Source: Pedobacter panaciterrae
GTDB taxonomy: Bacteria > Bacteroidota > Bacteroidia > Sphingobacteriales > Sphingobacteriaceae
Assembly: GCF_001636695.1 (NCBI RefSeq)
Contig: NZ_LGEL01000002.1
Coordinates: forward strand, 34,124-98,123
DNA: 64,000 bases
Direction of reading: 5' to 3'
Shown here: positions 59,400 to 64,000 of the stretch, piece after piece
Layout: each line of letters starts with the position of its first letter
Numbering within the stretch: position 1 is the stretch's first letter
Made by a program: the position numbers and the translations under genes
Notes under the pieces: model-generated
Databases searched by the model: none
Told to the model about the DNA's origin: nothing
What the model saw: only the letters and a program-made list of their open reading frames with translations

Positions 59400-59407
59400 T
59401 ATATTTG
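59400..59407 (+). promoter_or_regulatory. TATATTTG -7 box of the DUF6265 gene
   Basis: TATATTTG matches TAnnTTTG exactly, 12 bases before the chosen ATG at 59420, giving a very short leader. A TTG at 59371-59373 is 26 bases upstream, longer than the usual 19-21. Confidence 0.4.
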
Positions 59408-59419
59408 CTAAAAAACTTT

Positions 59420-59896
59420 ATGAAAATAAAAAAACTACTTTTCCTTATTCCTGCCATATTGCTGGTTACAGTTATTTATAGTGTTAATGGGCAAAGCAAT
59501 CCACAAAAGTTTAAAGATCTTGAATGGTTGGTAGGTAAATGGACACGCGTTAATGCCAAAGCCGGAGAATCTGGTTACGAAACCTGGACCAGGATAAGTC
59601 CTGTTAAACTTAGTGGAAAAGGGGTTACATTAAAAGGAGAAAAACCCATTTTTGTTGAAAATCTGGAATTCAAAATCAAGGGAAATGACATTTTCTACGT
59701 AGTAATGGTTACAGGAGAAAAACAACCTACTTACTTTAAGTTAACAGAGCTAAATAAAGATGGTTTTACCTGCGAAAACCCGGAACACGACTTTCCTAAA
59801 AAGATCAGTTACAAAAAGACGGGTAATAATGTAAAAGCCACTATTTCCGGAAATGGTCAAAGTGTGGATTATAATTTTGTGCCCGCATTAAAATAG
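59420..59896 (+). CDS. DUF6265-family secreted protein
   Basis: From ATG 59420 this is a 158-residue protein. A TTG-initiated extension at 59405 is ignored because the -7 box overlaps it. A signal peptide (about 1-24; KKLLFLIPAILLVTVIYSVNG) is followed by a beta-rich domain: DLEWLVGKWTR, ETWTRISPVKLSGKGV, EFKIKGNDIFYVVMV, CENPEHDFPKKISY. These match DUF6265, a calycin/lipocalin-like fold of unknown function whose hallmark is W..G.W near the start. It probably binds a small hydrophobic ligand or has no catalytic role. It sits between the AraC regulator and a hydrolase gene on the same strand. Confidence 0.85.
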   Translation: MKIKKLLFLIPAILLVTVIYSVNGQSNPQKFKDLEWLVGKWTRVNAKAGESGYETWTRISPVKLSGKGVTLKGEKPIFVENLEFKIKGNDIFYVVMVTGEKQPTYFKLTELNKDGFTCENPEHDFPKKISYKKTGNNVKATISGNGQSVDYNFVPALK

Positions 59897-59958
59897 TCGG
59901 GATAGGTTACATGAAATTTTTCTAAGTTCGCGTAAAGAAATAATTGAATTTAGATACA

Positions 59959-60510
59959 ATGGAAACAAACATCTTGATTATTCCCGGACTTGGCGGTTCA
60001 GGGGATAACCATTGGCAAAGTTTTTGGTCAAAGAGCTTTGATAAAGTTACCAGGCTTGAGCAAGAAAATTGGGATGAGCCGGAATTAGAAAAATGGTTAG
60101 AAAAGCTAAATGAAGCCATCGAGAAATTACACCATCCGGTTATTTTGGTTGCCCACAGCCTTGCAGTTTCATTAGTACTTCATTGGACAGCTAGATATGA
60201 TAAGTCGAATATCAAAGGAGCATTGCTTGTAGCTCCAGCTGATGTTGATTCTCCAGAGTACACACCAGATGTTGTAAGAGGATTTGCACCAATGCCAACA
60301 ACCAAACTCACTTTTCCATCAATAGTAGTAGCAAGCGAGAACGATCCATATTTAAGTTTAAACAGAGCTAAATATTTTGCAGAACAATGGGGCAGTGAGT
60401 TTATAAATATTGGAGAAAAAGGCCATATTAATTCCGATTCAAACCTTGGATATTGGGAGGAAGGGCAATTGATACTACAAAAATTATGCAGCAGGAATAC
60501 TAAGGGTTAA
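59959..60510 (+). CDS. RBBP9/YdeN-family serine hydrolase
   Basis: From ATG 59959 (METNILIIPGLGGSGDNHWQ) this is a 183-residue protein; an upstream ATG at 59944 adds five residues. The alpha/beta hydrolase of the RBBP9 type has nucleophile Ser in VAHSLAVSLVLHW, acid near ASENDPYLS and His in KGHINSDSNLG. Such proteins have weak esterase activity and unclear physiological substrates. It is cytoplasmic, with no signal peptide. Its downstream neighbour is convergent (GAF kinase, 8 bases between stops). Nearby genes offer no functional clue. Confidence 0.9.
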   Translation: METNILIIPGLGGSGDNHWQSFWSKSFDKVTRLEQENWDEPELEKWLEKLNEAIEKLHHPVILVAHSLAVSLVLHWTARYDKSNIKGALLVAPADVDSPEYTPDVVRGFAPMPTTKLTFPSIVVASENDPYLSLNRAKYFAEQWGSEFINIGEKGHINSDSNLGYWEEGQLILQKLCSRNTKG

Positions 60511-60518
60511 GAATTAAA

Positions 60519-61715
60519 TTACTTGGGCAGGTACAAGAAAAAGGTAGAACCTACACCTACTACAGATTCAACTCTGATGCTTCCATTTAGTCTTTCCACT
60601 TGTGATTTCACTGTCCCAAGGCCAATTCCATTTCCTATATTACTGAAGCGATCAGAAAGCCCGGAACAATAACCATGTTCAAAAATACGCGTTTGAACTT
60701 CCTGAGGCATACCAATTCCATTATCACGTACTATAAAATCATACCCTTTTGAAGTTTGTTCAAACTGTATTTCAATCTTAGGATGACTCTTATCATTATA
60801 TCTTATAGCGTTGCTTAAAAGATTCAACAGGATCTGTTCTAACGCAATTCTGGAAGAACAAATCTCAGCATCACCGGGAAGTTCCAGTTTACACTTATCG
60901 GGTATGGTAAGCATACTGATTACCTCCTCAAGTAAGGCGGCAAGGGAAAAACTTCCCTTCTCTTCTCCTGGCGCTACAGAAGTTTTAGTGTCCCGAAGTA
61001 GCTCATTAACGTAATCCACCAGTTTTTTTGCTGAATTTAAAGAAATATCGATAAAACGGTAATAACCTTCGTGACCTTCCTTTTCCGCTTTACTTCTTAA
61101 AGCCTGCGCCGTAAGCATGATATTACCCAGAGGGTTTTTGATGTCATGAGCAACACGTTCGGCAAATTTCCGAACTAAGCCATTTGACTCCTCTAATGCT
61201 TTATTAACTTCCTCGTATTCGTATACTTTTTTGCGCAGCTCTATCAGTTGAAGTGCCTGTCTTCCCAGAATCTTTAATGCCCTAATCTGACTTTCAGAAA
61301 GCTGTTTCTTTTCATTACCAATAACACAGATGCTTCCAAGTGCATATCCATCTGGATTTACCAAAGGAACGCCTGCATAAAAAACCACCTTATGTTGAGT
61401 TACCATAGGATTATCAAAAAAGCGAGAATCTTCAGTAGCATCACTCACGATCATGATTTCCTGATCATCCAACATAGCATGGCTACAAAACGTATAATCG
61501 CGGTGATTTTCTGTTAATTCGGTACCATACCTGGATTTAAACCACTGACGTTGCTCTCCCATTAAGGTAATCAGAGCCACGGGTGTCTGGCAAATCTCTG
61601 CGGCCAGCATGGCAAGGTCATCATACTCCTGCTCCTGTTCACTATCCATAAGCTGATAGGAAGCAAGAGCCGAGAGCCTGGCTAATTCATTCTCTGGTAA
61701 TGGAGCGACTTTCAT
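60519..61715 (-). CDS. GAF-domain sensor histidine kinase
   Basis: From ATG 61713-61715 (MKVAPLPENELARLSALASY) this is a 398-residue protein; a longer frame to 61859 runs into the opposite-strand gene and is unlikely. It has a GAF domain (about residues 12-160; HRDYTFCSHAML, GYALGSICVIG), a HisKA dimerisation domain with His190 in RVAHDIKNPLGNI (about 175-250), and a HATPase (NLLSNAIRYND, RDNGIGMP, GIGLGT; about 280-398). There is no transmembrane segment, so it is cytoplasmic and probably senses a small molecule or redox state. No response regulator is adjacent, so it is an orphan kinase. Confidence 0.9.
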   Translation of the reverse strand: MKVAPLPENELARLSALASYQLMDSEQEQEYDDLAMLAAEICQTPVALITLMGEQRQWFKSRYGTELTENHRDYTFCSHAMLDDQEIMIVSDATEDSRFFDNPMVTQHKVVFYAGVPLVNPDGYALGSICVIGNEKKQLSESQIRALKILGRQALQLIELRKKVYEYEEVNKALEESNGLVRKFAERVAHDIKNPLGNIMLTAQALRSKAEKEGHEGYYRFIDISLNSAKKLVDYVNELLRDTKTSVAPGEEKGSFSLAALLEEVISMLTIPDKCKLELPGDAEICSSRIALEQILLNLLSNAIRYNDKSHPKIEIQFEQTSKGYDFIVRDNGIGMPQEVQTRIFEHGYCSGLSDRFSNIGNGIGLGTVKSQVERLNGSIRVESVVGVGSTFFLYLPK

Positions 61716-61824
61716 GGATAAAAATACATTGACGATAAAGATAACATAATCCCGGCGTGTAAATGTCGGAAAATTTGTTTCTTTGAAAGAGCTACGTAAC
61801 GAATTTAAAACAACTACTTCAATT

Positions 61825-62700
61825 ATGGTTACAGCCAGAAACGAAAAACTAAAACACATTATTAACTGGGCTAGTGCCTATCCTGGAATCAGGGCTGTAC
61901 TGTTAACCAGCTCATTAGCCAGTGCCATTGCACCCGTAGATGAATTCAGTGATCTTGATATTGAATTCGTTCTCGAAGACTTAAATTCTTTCCTTAAAGA
62001 TGACAACTGGCTTAGTGAATTCGGTAGAGTTATTGCAAAAGTAGCTGAAGGCGAAGAAGCATTTGAGGGGAAACATGCCATGAGAATGGTGCTTTATGAG
62101 GACCATGTTAAGGTAGATTTTAAACTCTATAATTTACATGAGTTTCAAAAAGAAGCTGCTCAATCAGAATTACCTGAAGATTGGGATGTAGGCTATAAAG
62201 TTTTGGTAGACAAAGATCGGTTATGCACAAACTTAAAACCCGCAACATATCAATCCGTTACCATAAAAAAACCGGATGCTAAAGAATTTGCTCAGGTCAT
62301 GAACGATTTCTGGTGGGACATGACCTACGTGGCCAAATGCCTTGCACGGGATGAGATTTTCTATGCCAAGTTCATGACTGAAAACATGATGAGGAACGAT
62401 TATCTTGTACCAATGATTGAATGGCACATTGCCCTTTCGTACGATTGGAATATCACCACCAATAAACACGGGCGCCTTTTTAAGAAATACCTGTCATCTG
62501 AATTATGGCAAAAAATTGAGGCAACTTTTGCCTCTGCCGAAATCCGGGACAATTGGCGAGCTTTATTTGCCTATGCAGATATTGGCCACGAATTGGGTAC
62601 TGAACTGGCAGAAAAACTAGGATATCAATATCCATTCTTGCTCGAAAAAGATATTAGAAATTACCTTAATATCATAAAAACTGGTAAAGAACTGAGATAA
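61825..62700 (+). CDS. ANT(6)/AadE-like nucleotidyltransferase
   Basis: From ATG 61825 (MVTARNEKLKHIINWASAYP) this is a 291-residue protein; ATG 61783 would add 14 residues and overlap the kinase leader. It belongs to the streptomycin 6-adenylyltransferase superfamily: LLTSSLASAIAPVDEFSDLD holds the DxSDxD nucleotidyltransferase acids, and VKVDFKLYNLHEFQKEA and DFWWDMTYVAKCLARDEI are ANT(6) landmarks. The family moves AMP from ATP to the 6-OH of streptomycin, but many chromosomal homologues in environmental bacteria have unknown or no resistance role. It has no mobile element nearby, so an intrinsic gene is the better reading. Resistance would need testing. Confidence 0.87.
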   Translation: MVTARNEKLKHIINWASAYPGIRAVLLTSSLASAIAPVDEFSDLDIEFVLEDLNSFLKDDNWLSEFGRVIAKVAEGEEAFEGKHAMRMVLYEDHVKVDFKLYNLHEFQKEAAQSELPEDWDVGYKVLVDKDRLCTNLKPATYQSVTIKKPDAKEFAQVMNDFWWDMTYVAKCLARDEIFYAKFMTENMMRNDYLVPMIEWHIALSYDWNITTNKHGRLFKKYLSSELWQKIEATFASAEIRDNWRALFAYADIGHELGTELAEKLGYQYPFLLEKDIRNYLNIIKTGKELR

Positions 62701-62741
62701 TATGACAACTGGAATAACAAGCATAAGAACTAATTTATTTC

Positions 62742-63797
62742 CTATTCCTGAATTGCCATTTGTTTTTGGTCTGCACTAAAATTAGGCTCCAATTCATTCT
62801 GCACAGTCTGACGTTTAATTTCCATAAACTCTGCTCTAGCCTTAGTTGCAGTCTTATGGTCGCCGGTATGGCTCCATCCGGGTGGCATAAAAATGTATAG
62901 AAATTTATTTTTAAGGCCAGGAGCTTTGTAAACATCCTTTATTAAACAGGCGAACTCTCCAAAATAGCTATCCAGAAAACTATTAGGCTTCATTTCCCTT
63001 GTAATACCATATTCAATAAGAAGATTCTTCTCTTCAGGCTGGTAAGTACCAAAAACACGATCCCAGATATTCAGCAGGTTACAAAAGTTTGTATCCATGT
63101 ACAGCGGGTTTTTAGCATGGTGTACGCGATGATGCGAAGGCGTTAAAATGTACTTATACAAAAAGCCCAATTTACCATCCTTCATCAGTTGTTCCCCAAT
63201 ATGTATAAAACCACCGTAAAACCCATCAATAAACATAATTACGAACAGCATCGGCGGATTAACACCCAATAAAATACAAACCGTAGTTCTGATCACATCA
63301 GCATATGGTCCTTCCAAAAAAAAGTGAGCATACGATACAGAAAGATTCATAGCCTGCGGCGCATGATGTGTAGAATGCAGACACCAAAACAAACGAACCT
63401 TATGCCCAAGATAGTGATAAATAAAATGTCCAAACTCCCAGACTATATAACCATAAATGAACCAGTACCAGGTAAAAGTTGTTTTAAAGATGGCGTATTT
63501 CTCAAAAAGCCCAATGCAAAACACAATTGCTGCGATAGAAATAAATCGCCCTACAAAAGCATTAAACACGTATGAGAAGAAAGATATCTTATAGTCTATA
63601 GCTTTGAACTTCCTTAAAATTAAAGCTGTTAATATCTCAATAGCCAAAACGATTGGAAAAAGCGGACCAATGATAGAGATAAAACCATCATAAGTTAAAA
63701 AAGAACTGTAATCACCAGAGTTTATGATCTTGATAAAATGTCCAATACCGAAAAAACCGATAATCCAATCATAAATTGCCTGAAAGAAATCTATCAT
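62742..63797 (-). CDS. sterol desaturase/fatty acid hydroxylase-superfamily protein
   Basis: This is a 351-residue membrane enzyme with six to seven hydrophobic segments. The di-iron histidine clusters of the superfamily are visible: HFIYHYLGHK (about 128-137), HSTHHAP (about 141-147) and HRVHHAKN (about 217-224). These bind two irons for oxygen-dependent hydroxylation or desaturation of a lipid. In Pedobacter-like genomes such genes may modify carotenoids, fatty acids or hopanoid-like lipids; the substrate cannot be read from the sequence. It is a single gene, transcribed leftwards, near the right end of the contig. Confidence 0.9.
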   Translation of the reverse strand: MIDFFQAIYDWIIGFFGIGHFIKIINSGDYSSFLTYDGFISIIGPLFPIVLAIEILTALILRKFKAIDYKISFFSYVFNAFVGRFISIAAIVFCIGLFEKYAIFKTTFTWYWFIYGYIVWEFGHFIYHYLGHKVRLFWCLHSTHHAPQAMNLSVSYAHFFLEGPYADVIRTTVCILLGVNPPMLFVIMFIDGFYGGFIHIGEQLMKDGKLGFLYKYILTPSHHRVHHAKNPLYMDTNFCNLLNIWDRVFGTYQPEEKNLLIEYGITREMKPNSFLDSYFGEFACLIKDVYKAPGLKNKFLYIFMPPGWSHTGDHKTATKARAEFMEIKRQTVQNELEPNFSADQKQMAIQE

Positions 63798-63894
63798 AAT
63801 ATATTTAATATTTGGTTAAGCTAAAAGAGAACTCTACTCCCCTTTACATTGTATATACATATTTAGTGATTTTTTTAGAACTTTCATATGAAAA

Positions 63895-63981
63895 ATGAAA
63901 AAACTTGTTAAGAATGAGAAAAAAATGACTCGTTCATTCACTAAGTTAGCGTACTATTACATTTTTACTATCTTTATATGT
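63895..63981 (+). CDS. possible start of a gene cut by the contig end
   Basis: From ATG 63895 the frame reads MKKLVKNEKKMTRSFTKLAY, YYIFTIFIC and is open into the adapter sequence, whose bases would encode LSLIHI. A later ATG at 63925 gives MTRSFTK. The residues look like a basic leader before a hydrophobic segment, as in a signal or membrane anchor. With only 29 codons of real sequence, chance cannot be excluded. Confidence 0.25.
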
Positions 63982-64000
63982 CTGTCTCTTATACACATCT
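63982..64000 (+). other. Nextera transposase mosaic-end adapter (sequencing artefact)
   Basis: CTGTCTCTTATACACATCT is identical, over all 19 bases, to the reverse complement of the Nextera mosaic end. It is exactly the last 19 bases of the window. It is not genomic sequence and marks an untrimmed contig end. Confidence 0.97.

Noticed and set aside
61716-61859. N-terminal 48-residue extension of the GAF kinase
   Set aside because: It overlaps the divergent nucleotidyltransferase leader and the GAF domain starts immediately after the internal ATG.
1-64000. Prophage, insertion sequence, CRISPR array, rRNA operon or restriction system
   Set aside because: No transposase, integrase, terminase, cas, methyltransferase or rRNA signature was seen on either strand.

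Overview
The window looks like the chromosome of a low-GC Bacteroidota bacterium, most likely of the family Sphingobacteriaceae and close to Pedobacter. The grounds are a SusC/SusD pair with a hybrid two-component regulator, many TAnnTTTG promoter boxes without strong Shine-Dalgarno sites, lipoproteins with Bacteroidota-type lipoboxes, a LruC-domain protein, and small families (DUF4180, DUF6965, DUF6496, DUF6265) typical of that group. The last 19 bases (63982-64000) are exactly the Nextera mosaic-end adapter, so the window ends at an untrimmed contig end of Illumina/Nextera data.

Layout. 1-2.7 kb: an OmpR-type response regulator (cut by the window edge), a small charged secreted protein, a divergent Tyr/Arg/His-rich secreted protein, an outer-membrane barrel and a small unknown. 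2.8-6.1 kb: the most distinctive locus, a compact minus-strand cluster of a Tat-type superoxide dismutase, a family 2A (SrpI-like) encapsulin shell and its cysteine desulfurase cargo with a 155-residue targeting extension. 6.3-18.8 kb: a beta-mannan utilisation locus made of two GH26 mannanases, a hybrid two-component sensor/AraC regulator, SusC, SusD and an IPT/TIG glycan-binding lipoprotein. Its two operons carry the same promoter element at identical spacing. 18.9-22.2 kb: a lipid A-type acyltransferase, an LtaS-like membrane phosphotransferase and a half-size CBS-like protein. 22.4-24.9 kb: two overlapping AraC paralogues and two small DUF proteins. 24.9-30.7 kb: a tandem alpha/beta-hydrolase, MiaE, GH20 hexosaminidase and lipoproteins. 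31-33.3 kb: TrhA-like membrane protein, then an ECF sigma factor, a putative anti-sigma protein and a ClpP paralogue. 33.3-38.4 kb: a siderophore-type TonB receptor, DUF4198 and PepSY proteins with AT-rich Fur-like inverted repeats.

38.4-53 kb: a frameshifted hydrolase behind a large palindromic operator, DUF885 peptidase, Na+/H+ antiporter, RtcB, LruC protein, sulfatase, a nonsense-mutated DUF6496 gene, transketolase and beta-carbonic anhydrase. 53-64 kb: two identical tandem tRNA-Pro genes, a hairpin-rich gap, an aldo/keto reductase with a degraded active site, a frameshifted DUF1622 gene, the slipin/NfeD pair, an AraC regulator, a GAF-histidine kinase, an ANT(6)-like nucleotidyltransferase and a sterol desaturase-like enzyme.

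How it works together. The mannan locus forms a complete cell-surface pathway: binding by SusD and the glycan-binding lipoprotein, cleavage by GH26 enzymes, import through SusC, and sensing by the hybrid regulator, whose own gene lies in one of the operons it probably controls. The encapsulin cluster probably makes a protein shell in which cysteine desulfurase releases sulfur, with an oxidative-stress enzyme expressed from the same transcript. Three genes are broken by single-base changes. No insertion sequence, prophage, CRISPR array or rRNA was seen.
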